Shown here one piece after another: positions 42,035 to 50,185 of a stretch of 64,000 nt of DNA. How positions within the stretch are numbered: position 1 is the first letter of the stretch; the number at the start of each line of letters is the position of its first letter. This stretch comes from Campylobacter cuniculorum DSM 23162 = LMG 24588 (GTDB lineage Bacteria > Campylobacterota > Campylobacteria > Campylobacterales > Campylobacteraceae): the NCBI RefSeq assembly GCF_002104335.1, contig NZ_CP020867.1, positions 186,001 to 250,000 of the forward strand, given 5' to 3'. The notes under the pieces are model-generated. The model did not search any database. It saw only the letters and a list, made by a program, of their open reading frames with translations, and was not told where the DNA came from. A program made the translations under genes and the position numbers.

Positions 42035-42304
42035 ATGGAAGAAAGTACCTTAGTTGCACTTGGGGTTTCAACTTTTAAAACCACTCTTATGCTTTCTTTG
42101 CCTATGCTTTTAGCGGGGCTTATTGCGGGACTTTTAATCAGTATTTTTCAAGCAACGACTCAGATTAATGAAATGACGCTTTCTTTTGTGCCAAAGATTA
42201 TTTTGGTGGTTGTGGTGATTATCTTTTTAATGCCTTGGATGGTTACGACTATGGTGGATTTTACTTCGGGTATTATCAATCAAATTCCAAGTTTTATTAA
42301 ATGA
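42035..42304 (+). CDS. fliQ: Flagellar export protein FliQ
   Basis: Small membrane component of the flagellar type III export gate, 89 residues with two helices. LMLSLPMLLAGLIAGLLISI, FQATTQINEMTLSFVPKII and VVIIFLMPWMVTTMVDFT are family sequences. AAGGAG lies upstream of the ATG. Overlaps murB by 4 bp. Confidence 0.96.
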   Translation: MEESTLVALGVSTFKTTLMLSLPMLLAGLIAGLLISIFQATTQINEMTLSFVPKIILVVVVIIFLMPWMVTTMVDFTSGIINQIPSFIK

Positions 42305-43077
42305 TTATAGATTTTAAAAAATACAGCTCTGTAAAAATAGGCTCACAATTTGAGGTTGAAATTTTAGAACAAAAATGCGATTTTGATGGTTTTTTAATCG
42401 GTGGAGCAAATAATTTACTTGTCAGCAACAACCCTAAAAAGCTTGGAATTTTAGGCAAGAATTTTGATTTTATCGAAATTTTAGAGAAGAATAGGGAATT
42501 TTATATTTTAAAGATAGGCTGTGCAACAAAATCAAGCACAATGTATCGTTTTGCAAAAGAAAATAAACTCGCAGGCTTTGAATTTTTAAGCAAAATTCCC
42601 GGAGTACTCGGAGGGCTTTTAAAAATGAATGCGGGTTTAAAAGATGAAAACATCAGCAAACATTTGCAAAGTATTGAAAGTTTTGAAGGTGAAATTCCTA
42701 AACAAAATATAGCTTTTCAATATCGTTTCAATCCTCTTCAAAAACCTATGTTTAGTGCGAAATTTAAACTTTATTTTGGATTTGATGCACAAAAAGATAC
42801 AATTTTAAAAAATACAAGGGATAATCAGCCTCAAGGTGCGTCTTTTGGTTCGATTTTTAAAAATCCAAGCGGGGATTTTGCGGGCAGGTTGATTGAAGCT
42901 GTGGGACTTAAAGGTTTTTGCAAAAATGATGCAATGATTAGCGATAAACATGCTAATTTTCTCATCAATAAAAAAAATGCAAGTTTTGAAGATGCGATTT
43001 ATCTCATAGAACTTGCAAGAAAAAGAGTGTTTGAGGAATTTGGTGTAAGACTTGAAAATGAAGTGATTGTGATTTAA
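42301..43077 (+). CDS. murB: UDP-N-acetylenolpyruvoylglucosamine reductase
   Basis: FAD enzyme of peptidoglycan precursor synthesis. 258 residues, the short epsilonproteobacterial form. FAD site: DGFLIGGANNLLVSN and GFEFLSKIPGVLGGLLKMNA; catalytic region NQPQGASFGSIFKNPSGDFA. Last recognisable core gene before the accessory patch at 43.1-44.5 kb. Confidence 0.94.
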   Translation: MIIDFKKYSSVKIGSQFEVEILEQKCDFDGFLIGGANNLLVSNNPKKLGILGKNFDFIEILEKNREFYILKIGCATKSSTMYRFAKENKLAGFEFLSKIPGVLGGLLKMNAGLKDENISKHLQSIESFEGEIPKQNIAFQYRFNPLQKPMFSAKFKLYFGFDAQKDTILKNTRDNQPQGASFGSIFKNPSGDFAGRLIEAVGLKGFCKNDAMISDKHANFLINKKNASFEDAIYLIELARKRVFEEFGVRLENEVIVI

Positions 43078-43084
43078 GCATAGT

Positions 43085-43189
43085 ATGATTGAAAAATTGC
43101 AAAATGTGTTTTTGAAATCAAACGCCTTATATAAGAAAGAGTTTAAAAGTTTGCTTAGGATTTATGCAAAAATAGAAAATTCCTCATAG
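43085..43189 (+). pseudogene. Short 34-codon ORF, probable fragment
   Basis: Open frame starting MIEKLQNVFLKSNALYKK and stopping after 34 codons. No ribosome-binding site precedes the ATG, which lies 7 nt after the murB stop. The lysine-rich helical sequence looks like the start of a longer protein cut off by the insertion of the neighbouring element. Not identified. Confidence 0.25.
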
Positions 43190-43258
43190 ATTTATAATAT
43201 AATTTGGATTTATTATGAAACTAAAATAAGATTAATGCCATGACCCGCAAAAAATGTT

Positions 43259-43666
43259 TTATTTGTGTAGAATTGCAAAGCAATATAAAGCTAAATAAAA
43301 AATCGTAATAAAGCCAAGACTAAGCCGAAACCAAAAAATTAAGTTGTTTTCTGATTCTTCTGACTCATTAGGTAAGAGATTTTGCTCATTTTGATGATTT
43401 TCTGTTTCTTTATTAAAATTAACAAAGGATTTTTCATAAAGACTTTGATTTTGTTTTTCTTTTAGTTTTTGTTGTCTTAAAAACTCCTCTTCTTCTACCC
43501 TCTTTCTAAAATTTCTTTCCTCTTCTTCTATTCTCCTTTTTTCCTCTCTTTTATTAATTAAAAATGCTATAATTTCTAAAGGAAACACAATAATACTAAT
43601 CCACAAGGGAAGAAATCCTATGAGTAAAATAATAAAAACCATAATCCCTATAATAGTCCAAAGCAT
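43259..43666 (-). CDS. Membrane protein with coiled-coil centre, accessory element
   Basis: 135 residues: two adjacent N-terminal membrane helices (about 3-24 and 26-38), a highly charged helix (40-70, Glu/Arg/Lys) and a C-terminal membrane helix (110-132, WFRLSLGFITIFYLALYCF). Third and last gene in a minus-strand set read from the divergent switch at 44.2 kb. If the element is filamentous-phage-derived it could be a minor coat or assembly protein; the evidence is only its position and topology. Confidence 0.65.
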   Translation of the reverse strand: MLWTIIGIMVFIILLIGFLPLWISIIVFPLEIIAFLINKREEKRRIEEEERNFRKRVEEEEFLRQQKLKEKQNQSLYEKSFVNFNKETENHQNEQNLLPNESEESENNLIFWFRLSLGFITIFYLALYCFAILHK

Positions 43667-43709
43667 TTTTCACCCTTTTAAAATTTGATTTGAAAATAGT
43701 GATATAAAT

Positions 43710-43874
43710 TTATTTATTTTTTAATAGTATCTTAATAATTGCTATAAATCCACTAAATAGTGCAACAGCTAATGCAGCTTTTAAAAATCCTAAACTTAAA
43801 TCTTCAGAAGTCAATTCAAAAGCAGCCAAAGCTAAATTCACCCCTAATGCCAAAAATAAAATCATTGTTTTCAT
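43710..43874 (-). CDS. 54-residue secreted/membrane peptide, coat-protein-like
   Basis: Starts at ATG 43874 with AAGGAG upstream. A signal peptide (KTMILFLALGVNLALAA) is followed by a short acidic section (FELTSEDLSLG), a hydrophobic helix (about 29-50) and a basic tail KNK. Signal peptide, acidic N-terminus, single membrane helix and basic C-terminus, about 36 residues when mature, is the plan of filamentous phage major coat proteins (pVIII). That identity is inference. Confidence 0.6.
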   Translation of the reverse strand: MKTMILFLALGVNLALAAFELTSEDLSLGFLKAALAVALFSGFIAIIKILLKNK

Positions 43875-43883
43875 GTTTTCTCC

Positions 43884-44174
43884 TTATATAATGTTTTCAT
43901 CAAAACTAAAATTTAGATTATTATCCTCTTCAATTTTAAGGACGTTATCATCAGTCATTGCATTTAAAAAATTCCTCACTCTTTCCTCATCGATTTTTTT
44001 ACAATAAAACCTAAGATTTTTCGGTATATTTCTTTGATTGATGTGTAAAAATTCATTAGAAATTATTGTAATAGCGAGTAATTCTCCCTCTGTTTTAAAT
44101 TTTGGAAAAACGGGAGCTTTAAAAATTCTTTCCCCTCCTGTTTTTTTGATGATTTTTATATTCTTTATATTCAT
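43884..44174 (-). CDS. 96-residue basic/mixed protein, first gene of the accessory operon
   Basis: Soluble, predicted mostly beta in residues 1-60 (NIKIIKKTGGERIFKAP, ELLAITIISNEF) and acidic at the C-terminus. AAGGAG precedes ATG 44174. It is the first gene read leftward from the operator region, the place of the single-stranded-DNA-binding gene in filamentous phages, but I see no diagnostic motif. The 54-residue gene starts 9 nt after its stop. Confidence 0.65.
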   Translation of the reverse strand: MNIKNIKIIKKTGGERIFKAPVFPKFKTEGELLAITIISNEFLHINQRNIPKNLRFYCKKIDEERVRNFLNAMTDDNVLKIEEDNNLNFSFDENII

Positions 44175-44189
44175 AGAAACTCCTTAAAA

Positions 44190-44207
44190 TTTATCCTATA
44201 GGATAAA
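44190..44207. promoter_or_regulatory. Perfect 18-bp palindromic operator (O1)
   Basis: TTTATCCTATAGGATAAA reads identically on both strands. It lies just downstream of the minus-strand -10 box (44217-44222) and upstream of the 96-residue gene, so a bound repressor would block that transcript. Confidence 0.8.
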
Positions 44208-44216
44208 GATAAGAAA

Positions 44217-44234
44217 ATTATATCTCTATATAAT
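44217..44234. promoter_or_regulatory. Back-to-back -10 boxes of the divergent switch
   Basis: ATTATA at 44217-44222 is a minus-strand TATAAT; TATAAT at 44229-44234 serves the plus strand. The two promoters lie back to back, each with an operator copy within about 20 bp downstream of its expected start. Confidence 0.65.
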
Positions 44235-44245
44235 TTAATTTTAGC

Positions 44246-44261
44246 TTATCCTATAGAATAA
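44246..44261. promoter_or_regulatory. Near-palindromic operator (O2) abutting the repressor gene
   Basis: TTATCCTATAGAATAA is the O1 core with one changed base. It ends directly before the repressor ATG at 44262, replacing any ribosome-binding site, so binding would shut off the repressor's own gene. Confidence 0.75.
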
Positions 44262-44525
44262 ATGATGAAAATAAATTTTAGTAATTCTACAGAAAAAGAA
44301 ATTTTAGAATTTCATAAAAAATTATCTGCAAAAATAAGAAAATTAAGAGAAGAAAAAGGAATTTCTCAATTAAATTTAGCCTTAGATATCGGTATAAAAT
44401 CCGTAGCTTTTTACTCAAATTGTGAAAATAATCGCTATGGAAAACATTTCAATCTTGAACATTTATATAAAATTTGCAAGAGTTTAAATATCAGTTTTAA
44501 AGAGCTTTTTGATGAAATTGATTGA
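44262..44525 (+). CDS. XRE-family HTH repressor of the accessory element
   Basis: 87 residues. The helix-turn-helix occupies about residues 20-80 (KIRKLREEKGISQLNLALDI, then LEHLYKICKSLNISFKELFD). Two ATGs open the frame at 44262 and 44265; the operator O2 sits immediately before them. Divergent from the three minus-strand genes, the arrangement of a phage immunity switch. Autoregulation is inferred from the operator positions. Confidence 0.85.
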   Translation: MMKINFSNSTEKEILEFHKKLSAKIRKLREEKGISQLNLALDIGIKSVAFYSNCENNRYGKHFNLEHLYKICKSLNISFKELFDEID

Positions 44526-44555
44526 TAAAATTTGGCTTTGAAATCCAAGCTAGGA

Positions 44556-45434
44556 TTAGTTTATAGTGTGAATCTCTCTAAATTTAAGCCATGCTACAGC
44601 CAAAAGAGCAGAGGAGGCAATAGCACAAATAACTGCAAAATCATACCAAATGCCAAATTCTTCACGACAAAGAAGCATAATAATCATAATGATAAGACAA
44701 GCATAACTTGCAAGTTGTGCATACAAGCTATACATAAAGAATTTTTCATTTGTGATTTTTCCCACTCTTATATACCATAAGAGTATGAGCACTGCATATG
44801 CAATAAATAGCAAGACAATAAGCGTTAATTTAAAATAAGGAAGTCTTCCGCCAAACATACTCATCATAAGAGAATCCGCTAGAGTTTTGAGCAAAATACC
44901 CATAACCGCAACGACAATCACACAAGAAATAAAATATACAAGTGGTTTTTTATCGCTACTTGTTTGAAAGAGCAAATAATTCACCCACAGCCCAAGCACA
45001 AGACTTAAAATTCCAAAAATATAAAAAAATGCAGCACTTGCACCGCCTCCATATACAAAGCTTTTAGCCAACAAATTTGTAATGAGATAACATATAAGGG
45101 TTAAGAGTGCAAAAAACTTCATTGAATGGATATTTGGAGCAAAGATAAAATTTTTTACCGCATTAAAATCTAAAAATACAAATTTTGTATCGATATTTGG
45201 TAGATTTGTCATAGATGCATTAAAAGAGGCGTTTAAAGAGCTAAAATTGCTTGAAAAGCTAGGTTTGTTTAGGATAAAAACACCTACAGCCTTACCATCA
45301 ATCACTTCAAAATCAACCTCAAGTCCCTCGATATTTTGCCCTTCTTTTGCGTTTTTTAACTCATTTTCTTCATAATAATAACGTTTGCCATCATCACCAC
45401 TAATTGCACCTGCACCTAAAATTTTACCTTTCAC
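44556..45434 (-). CDS. Multi-spanning membrane protein with N-terminal cold-shock-like domain
   Basis: 292 residues. Residues 1-55 (KGKILGAGAISGDDGKRYYY, GLEVDFEVIDGKAVGVFIL) resemble the OB-fold of cold-shock-like proteins. A Ser/Asn-rich linker precedes about six membrane helices (105-290). Fusions of a small OB domain to a membrane domain are known in gamma- and epsilonproteobacteria, function unknown. AAGGAGAGC precedes the start. Not part of the divergent switch. Confidence 0.75.
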   Translation of the reverse strand: MKGKILGAGAISGDDGKRYYYEENELKNAKEGQNIEGLEVDFEVIDGKAVGVFILNKPSFSSNFSSLNASFNASMTNLPNIDTKFVFLDFNAVKNFIFAPNIHSMKFFALLTLICYLITNLLAKSFVYGGGASAAFFYIFGILSLVLGLWVNYLLFQTSSDKKPLVYFISCVIVVAVMGILLKTLADSLMMSMFGGRLPYFKLTLIVLLFIAYAVLILLWYIRVGKITNEKFFMYSLYAQLASYACLIIMIIMLLCREEFGIWYDFAVICAIASSALLAVAWLKFREIHTIN

Positions 45435-45699
45435 AAGCTCTCCTTAAAATCAAAAATCTCCGATAAATTTCACTTTTTATAACAAAGCTTTATTTATGAG
45501 TTTAGTTTGTAAATTTCAAACGCAACATTATACAAAAAAAAAAAAAAATAAATCAACACTTAAAAATAATGTTTAATTTGTAAAATTTAGGATTTTTATA
45601 TAAAAATTTATCTTGTAAAAATGAAGTGAAGTTTAGTAATGATAAAATTGCAGAATTTTAAAATATAGCAAAAATAAAGATTTTTTTAACAAATTTCAA
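45435..45699. other. Intergenic, no gene; A15 tract
   Basis: 265 bp of AT-rich DNA with a run of 15 A (45534-45548). Likely holds the promoter of the minus-strand membrane protein gene and the 3' region of the amino-acid ABC operon. Nothing else seen. Confidence 0.5.
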
Positions 45700-46434
45700 T
45701 TAATGATAATCAAATAAATTTAAAAATCTTTTTGCTCTTGTTGTATAAGGATTTTTAAAAAAATTATCTGGAGTATTTTGCTCTATGATTTGCCCTTTAT
45801 CCATAAAGACAATTTTATCTGCAACCGCTTTAGCAAAACCCATTTCGTGTGTTACTATGAGCATGGTCATCCCTTCTTTAGCAAGATTAAGAATCACTTC
45901 TAAAACTTCACGCACGATTTCAGGATCAAGTGCAGCCGTTACTTCATCAAAAAGCATTAATTTTGGATTCATACAAAGACTTCTCACTATGGCTATTCTT
46001 TGTTTTTGTCCGCCACTAAGCTCTCTAGGATAAGCATCGATTTTATGTGCTAAACCTACTTTTTCAAGCCAAATTTTAGCTTCTTTTAGAATTTCATCTC
46101 TGTTTCTTTTTTGCACTTTTAAAGGACCTAAAAGTATATTTTCACGCACACTTAAATGTTCAAAGAGTTCGTAAGATTGAAAAACCATTCCGATTTTTTG
46201 ACGCATTCTTGTCCATTCTTTAAAATCCTTAGTGATTTTTTCATTATCAATATACAAGGTCCCGCTTTTAAATTCTTCAAGTCCGTTAATGCAACGCAAA
46301 AGCGTGGATTTACCACAACCACTAGGTCCTAAAATCACTGCAACTTCTTTGGCTTCAATCTCTAAATTAATATCCTTTAAAACTTCAATATCTCCATAAT
46401 TTTTATACAAATGCTCTAATTTTAAAATACCCAT
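45700..46434 (-). CDS. Amino-acid ABC transporter ATPase (PaqQ-like)
   Basis: 244 residues. Walker A GPSGCGKSTLLRCINGLE, signature LSGGQKQRIAIVRSL, Walker B LMLFDEVTAALDPE and switch TMLIVTHEMGFAKAVADKIV: the polar amino-acid (GlnQ/HisP) family. Last gene of the operon. It fits C. jejuni Cj0469 (PaqQ), linked there to stress tolerance and glutamine uptake. No binding-protein gene is in the operon. Confidence 0.9.
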   Translation of the reverse strand: MGILKLEHLYKNYGDIEVLKDINLEIEAKEVAVILGPSGCGKSTLLRCINGLEEFKSGTLYIDNEKITKDFKEWTRMRQKIGMVFQSYELFEHLSVRENILLGPLKVQKRNRDEILKEAKIWLEKVGLAHKIDAYPRELSGGQKQRIAIVRSLCMNPKLMLFDEVTAALDPEIVREVLEVILNLAKEGMTMLIVTHEMGFAKAVADKIVFMDKGQIIEQNTPDNFFKNPYTTRAKRFLNLFDYH

Positions 46435-46435
46435 A

Positions 46436-47092
46436 TCAACTCCATTTTTTCTCTAAATTTTTAGAATACAAAGAGATAGGATAGCAAATCAAAAAATAAA
46501 TGATAAAAATCACTCCATAAATCATGAAGGGAGCAAAGTCATTTTTATTATGCAATTCTATAATTTGCTGTCCAACTTTTACAAGCTCTACTGCACCAAT
46601 TAAATAGGCAAAAGTTGTGCTTTTAATCATACGCGTGAGGAGATTCATACTCGCAGGCGTAAGTCTTCGCACCGCTTGAGGGATGATAACATAAATAAAG
46701 CTTTGAGTTTTGCTAAGTCCTAAGGAGCTTGCTGATTCGTATTGATGTTTTGGAATGCTTTGTAAAGAAGAACGCACCAAATCCATCATTTCAAAACAAC
46801 CCCAAATGCTAAAAACCACGACTGCAGAAGTTACAGAACTAAAATGCACACCAAACCATCTTGAAAAGCCAAAATACACGACAAAAAGCCATACAAGCAA
46901 GGGCATCACTCTAACAAATTCAAGTCCAAAGCGGCATATTGTATAAATACAGCGATTTTTAAGACTCATTAAAATTCCTAAAATAAGTCCCCCAAAAGAA
47001 GTGATGAGTATGCTTAAAAAAGAAATTTCAAGCGTGATTAAAAGTCCTTGAAAAAGTCTATAAATGCTTGTTGAATTGAAAATTTCAAGCAT
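46436..47092 (-). CDS. Amino-acid ABC transporter permease
   Basis: 218 residues, HisM/GlnP type (His/Glu/Gln/Arg/opine TM domain), about five helices. The docking loop ESASSLGLSKTQSFIYVIIP is clear. One nucleotide from the ATPase gene and overlapping the partner permease by 8 bp. Matches Cj0468. Confidence 0.9.
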   Translation of the reverse strand: MLEIFNSTSIYRLFQGLLITLEISFLSILITSFGGLILGILMSLKNRCIYTICRFGLEFVRVMPLLVWLFVVYFGFSRWFGVHFSSVTSAVVVFSIWGCFEMMDLVRSSLQSIPKHQYESASSLGLSKTQSFIYVIIPQAVRRLTPASMNLLTRMIKSTTFAYLIGAVELVKVGQQIIELHNKNDFAPFMIYGVIFIIYFLICYPISLYSKNLEKKWS

Positions 47093-47786
47093 AATTTAAC
47101 CTTTTTTCTACTCTCGATAAGATAAAAGATAGGGGCAAGATAATGCACAAATATCCTAAAAATAGCATCAATAAAAGTTCATTTGTTTTATAGGTTAAGG
47201 AATTAAGGCTTGTCATTAGAGTCACTAAATCAGGTAGTGCAATGATACTGACTACAGAAGTTTCTTTGATTAAAAAAATAATATTTGCACTCAAACTTGG
47301 CATAGAGATATTTAAAGCTTGAGGCATGATAATGTATCTTAAATTTCCAAAATGACTAAAGCCTAAAGAAAGCCCGGCTTCAAATTGCTGTTTTCTCACA
47401 GCTTCAAAACCTGCCCTTAAACTTTCAGCCATATAAGAACCTCCTAAAAAGCTAAGTCCGACGACCGCACAAGCAAAAGAGGGACGCAAACTCTCATCGA
47501 CACTTAAACAAAGCAGATTGAGTCCGTAAATCTTTTCAAGATGAATGCCAAATTTAGGTAAAGCATAATATAAAAAGAAAAGTTGTATCAATAGGGGAGT
47601 ATTTCTTGAAAATTCAATATAAATTTTACAAATTTTTTCTAAAAAATGCCATTTAAAATAACCCATCAAAACACAAAACAAACCGATGATAAAAGAAAAA
47701 ACTATGCCAAAAAAACTAAGCTTTATAGTCAGCCACATTGCTTTTACAAAAGCTGGAAGAGTGCTTAACATAAAATCTAAATCCAT
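47085..47786 (-). CDS. Amino-acid ABC transporter permease (PaqP-like)
   Basis: 233 residues. IEFSRNTPLLIQLFFLYYAL and the docking loop FEAGLSLGFSHFGNLRYIIM are the HisQ/HisM family marks. First gene of the three-gene operon; GAGGGTG lies upstream of ATG 47786. Matches Cj0467 (PaqP). Confidence 0.9.
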   Translation of the reverse strand: MDLDFMLSTLPAFVKAMWLTIKLSFFGIVFSFIIGLFCVLMGYFKWHFLEKICKIYIEFSRNTPLLIQLFFLYYALPKFGIHLEKIYGLNLLCLSVDESLRPSFACAVVGLSFLGGSYMAESLRAGFEAVRKQQFEAGLSLGFSHFGNLRYIIMPQALNISMPSLSANIIFLIKETSVVSIIALPDLVTLMTSLNSLTYKTNELLLMLFLGYLCIILPLSFILSRVEKRLNYA

Positions 47787-47863
47787 ATTTCACCCTCGTT
47801 TTTAATGCTATTTTACTCTTAATTATGTTAATAAATTCTAAATTCCTTAAATATACAATTTTA

Positions 47864-47919
47864 CTTATACTTTGATTTAAAAATTTGTTGATATAGAAAT
47901 TTTTAAATCAAAGTATAAG
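47864..47919. repeat. Perfect 23-bp inverted repeat between divergent genes
   Basis: Arms 47864-47886 and 47897-47919 are exact reverse complements, separated by 10 nt (GTTGATATAG). The left arm starts CTTATACTTTGATTT. It lies between two genes read away from it, so it is not a simple terminator of either. In C. jejuni the regulator gene nssR occupies this place. Confidence 0.95.
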
Positions 47920-47979
47920 ATTTATTTTATCTTAATTTGTTATATTTACGCGTTTATAAAAATTTAAAAAGGAGTTTTA

Positions 47980-48363
47980 ATGAAATACGAAACCATCAAC
48001 GAAGAATCGATTGGAAAACTTATGGAAATTTTTTATGAGAAAGTGCGAAGAGATAAGGATTTATCTCCTATTTTTAACGCTTCTGTTGGAACAAGCGATG
48101 AAGAATGGACAGCTCATAAAGCAAAGATTGGAAATTTTTGGAAAGGAATGCTTTTGGGTCTGGGTGATTATAATGGGCAACCTTTGAAAAAACACCTTGA
48201 TTTGCCACCTTTTCCGCAAGAATTTTTTGGTGTTTGGCTTGGTCTTTTCGAAGAAAGTCTTAATGCTCTTTATAATGAAGAAATGAAAAATGTGATTTTT
48301 CAAAGAGCAAATATGATTGCTTCACATTTTCAAAATATGCTTTATAAATTTGGGGGACATTGA
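47980..48363 (+). CDS. ctb: Group III truncated haemoglobin
   Basis: 127 residues. The haem pocket includes His72 in PLKKHLDLPPFPQEFFGVW, the proximal ligand position in C. jejuni Ctb, and FWKGMLLGLGDYN. In C. jejuni it is induced by nitrosative stress through NssR and moderates NO and oxygen. No nssR gene and no TTAAC-N4-GTTAA type box were found here. AAGGAG lies upstream of the ATG. Ends 4 nt before the end of recG. Confidence 0.93.
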   Translation: MKYETINEESIGKLMEIFYEKVRRDKDLSPIFNASVGTSDEEWTAHKAKIGNFWKGMLLGLGDYNGQPLKKHLDLPPFPQEFFGVWLGLFEESLNALYNEEMKNVIFQRANMIASHFQNMLYKFGGH

Positions 48364-48367
48364 TACA

Positions 48368-50185
48368 TCAAGATTTTGATAAATCTTGTTTGACTTTTTG
48401 TAAAATCATTTCATCGCTAGAAAAGTCAAAAAATTTAAATTCGTTTCCGTGTTGCATTAAACCATCGATAAGGTCTCCGCTCAATCGATTTTTAAGGTCA
48501 AGTTCAGCAATCTTAAAGCCGTCCATTGTCAGAGCAAATTCCTCAAGTCTTTGTGGAATGTTTTTAAGTTTGGTGTAAAGATAACAGCTGCTTTTAAGTC
48601 CAACCCTGCCGACGCGCCCGCGAAGCTGATGTAGGGTTGCAAGCCCCAATCTTTCAGCACCAACAATCACAATGGTGCTCAATCTGGGCAAGGAAATTCC
48701 GACTTCTACAACAGTAGTGCTAAGGAGGATATTTCCTTCTTCTTTGAATTTTTGTAAAATTTCATCTTTTTGCTTGTCTTTTCCATGCGTTACAAAAACC
48801 TTATCATAATGACTCTCCCAATAAGCCCTAGCTTGTTCTAAAGACAAATAAGGAATTTTATCGCTCTGATTCACTAGAGGGTAGATGATGATGATTTGAT
48901 GATTGAGTGAAATTTCTTTTTTGATTTTTTCAGTAAGCTTTGAAAAATCCTCATTTTTGATACAAAATGTTTTAATCTCCTTTTTAAAAGGCATTTGTTT
49001 GATAAAGCTAAAATTTAAAAGTTCTGATTGTATCATGCTTAGAGTTCTTGGAATAGGGGTGGCGGAAAATTGGATGAAATGAGGGCTTAACTCTCCCTCA
49101 CTTGAGAGAGAATGAATTTTTTGTCTTTGTGCAGAACCAAAACGATGCTGTTCATCAATCATCACCAAAACCGCTTGAAAACCGGTGTGGTAAATGAGTG
49201 CATGTGTGCCGATGATTAAGTGTGCTTGTTGGATTTGTGCGTCTAAGCCTTTATCTTTTTTACCTCCTTTAATGAAAGCAATATTCATAAATTCGGGCAA
49301 AAGTTTTTTTGCCTCTTCAAAAAGTTGAGAGGCTAAAATGCTTGTGGGTGCCATCAAAATTGCTTGTTTAGGATAAACCATTAAAGCAGCTGCTAATAAA
49401 ACCAAAGTTTTTCCACAGCCCACATCTCCCATAATCACGCGTCTTTTAGCTTCTTTAGAATGCAAATCTTCTCTAATGTCTTTGATTGCATTAAGCTGAT
49501 CTTGTGTGGGCGTAAAAGGTAAGTTTTCAAGCCAAGTTTGAATGTCAAAAATTTCAAGCTCAAAACTCTTTTTTTGAATTTTTTTTGTTTTCAGTCTTTT
49601 GAGAAAATTATACATTTCAATGTATTTTAAATTCTCGTAAAATTGTTCTAAATTTTGAAACATTGCGAAACTTTTTTCATCATAAGCATGAAGGGCTAAA
49701 AGAAAATGGATATATTTTTCATCGATTTGACTTTCTTTTAAATTCTCAAAATTGACATAGCTTTGAATGAGATTTTTAATCGTGCTGTCTTTAATGCTTT
49801 GAATTTGATATTTGGGCACAAAACCACCTGCTTCATTGAGAATTTTAGGATTGTTAAATTGCCACGATTGATTGAAAAAAACAAGTTTTGAGTGAAAAAT
49901 CAATTCTGCTCCAATCTTACAAAGGCTATGATGCCATTTGTTCGCATTAAAAAACACAAAAGAAAGCTCTTGATTCCACATTTTACATTCGCAAATTCCA
50001 AAAAGTTGGTTGTTTTTAAAGCCCACACTTTTAATTTGAACCTTTTGAGTGCAAATTTCATTCGGGTTTGGCTTAGGGGTGAGATTTAAATTTTCAATCT
50101 TTTTAGGTAAAATCAAAGCTAAATCAATCACGCTTTTTATTTTAAGTTTCTTAAAAAATTCAAAATCTGTGCTTTTAACCTTCAT
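48368..50185 (-). CDS. recG: ATP-dependent DNA helicase RecG
   Basis: Remodels stalled forks and Holliday junctions. 605 residues from ATG 50185; a TTG at 50200 is also in frame. Motifs: I MGDVGCGKT, II VMIDEQHRFG (DEQH box), III FSATPIPRTL, and VI QLRGRVGRVG. The N-terminal wedge domain is short compared with E. coli RecG (693), as is usual in epsilonproteobacteria. Starts within the end of the M16-like gene. Confidence 0.95.
   Translation of the reverse strand: MKVKSTDFEFFKKLKIKSVIDLALILPKKIENLNLTPKPNPNEICTQKVQIKSVGFKNNQLFGICECKMWNQELSFVFFNANKWHHSLCKIGAELIFHSKLVFFNQSWQFNNPKILNEAGGFVPKYQIQSIKDSTIKNLIQSYVNFENLKESQIDEKYIHFLLALHAYDEKSFAMFQNLEQFYENLKYIEMYNFLKRLKTKKIQKKSFELEIFDIQTWLENLPFTPTQDQLNAIKDIREDLHSKEAKRRVIMGDVGCGKTLVLLAAALMVYPKQAILMAPTSILASQLFEEAKKLLPEFMNIAFIKGGKKDKGLDAQIQQAHLIIGTHALIYHTGFQAVLVMIDEQHRFGSAQRQKIHSLSSEGELSPHFIQFSATPIPRTLSMIQSELLNFSFIKQMPFKKEIKTFCIKNEDFSKLTEKIKKEISLNHQIIIIYPLVNQSDKIPYLSLEQARAYWESHYDKVFVTHGKDKQKDEILQKFKEEGNILLSTTVVEVGISLPRLSTIVIVGAERLGLATLHQLRGRVGRVGLKSSCYLYTKLKNIPQRLEEFALTMDGFKIAELDLKNRLSGDLIDGLMQHGNEFKFFDFSSDEMILQKVKQDLSKS

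Noticed and set aside
47864-47919. Inverted repeat as a terminator
   Set aside because: The flanking genes are transcribed away from it, and the arms are not followed by a clear T-run for either operon.
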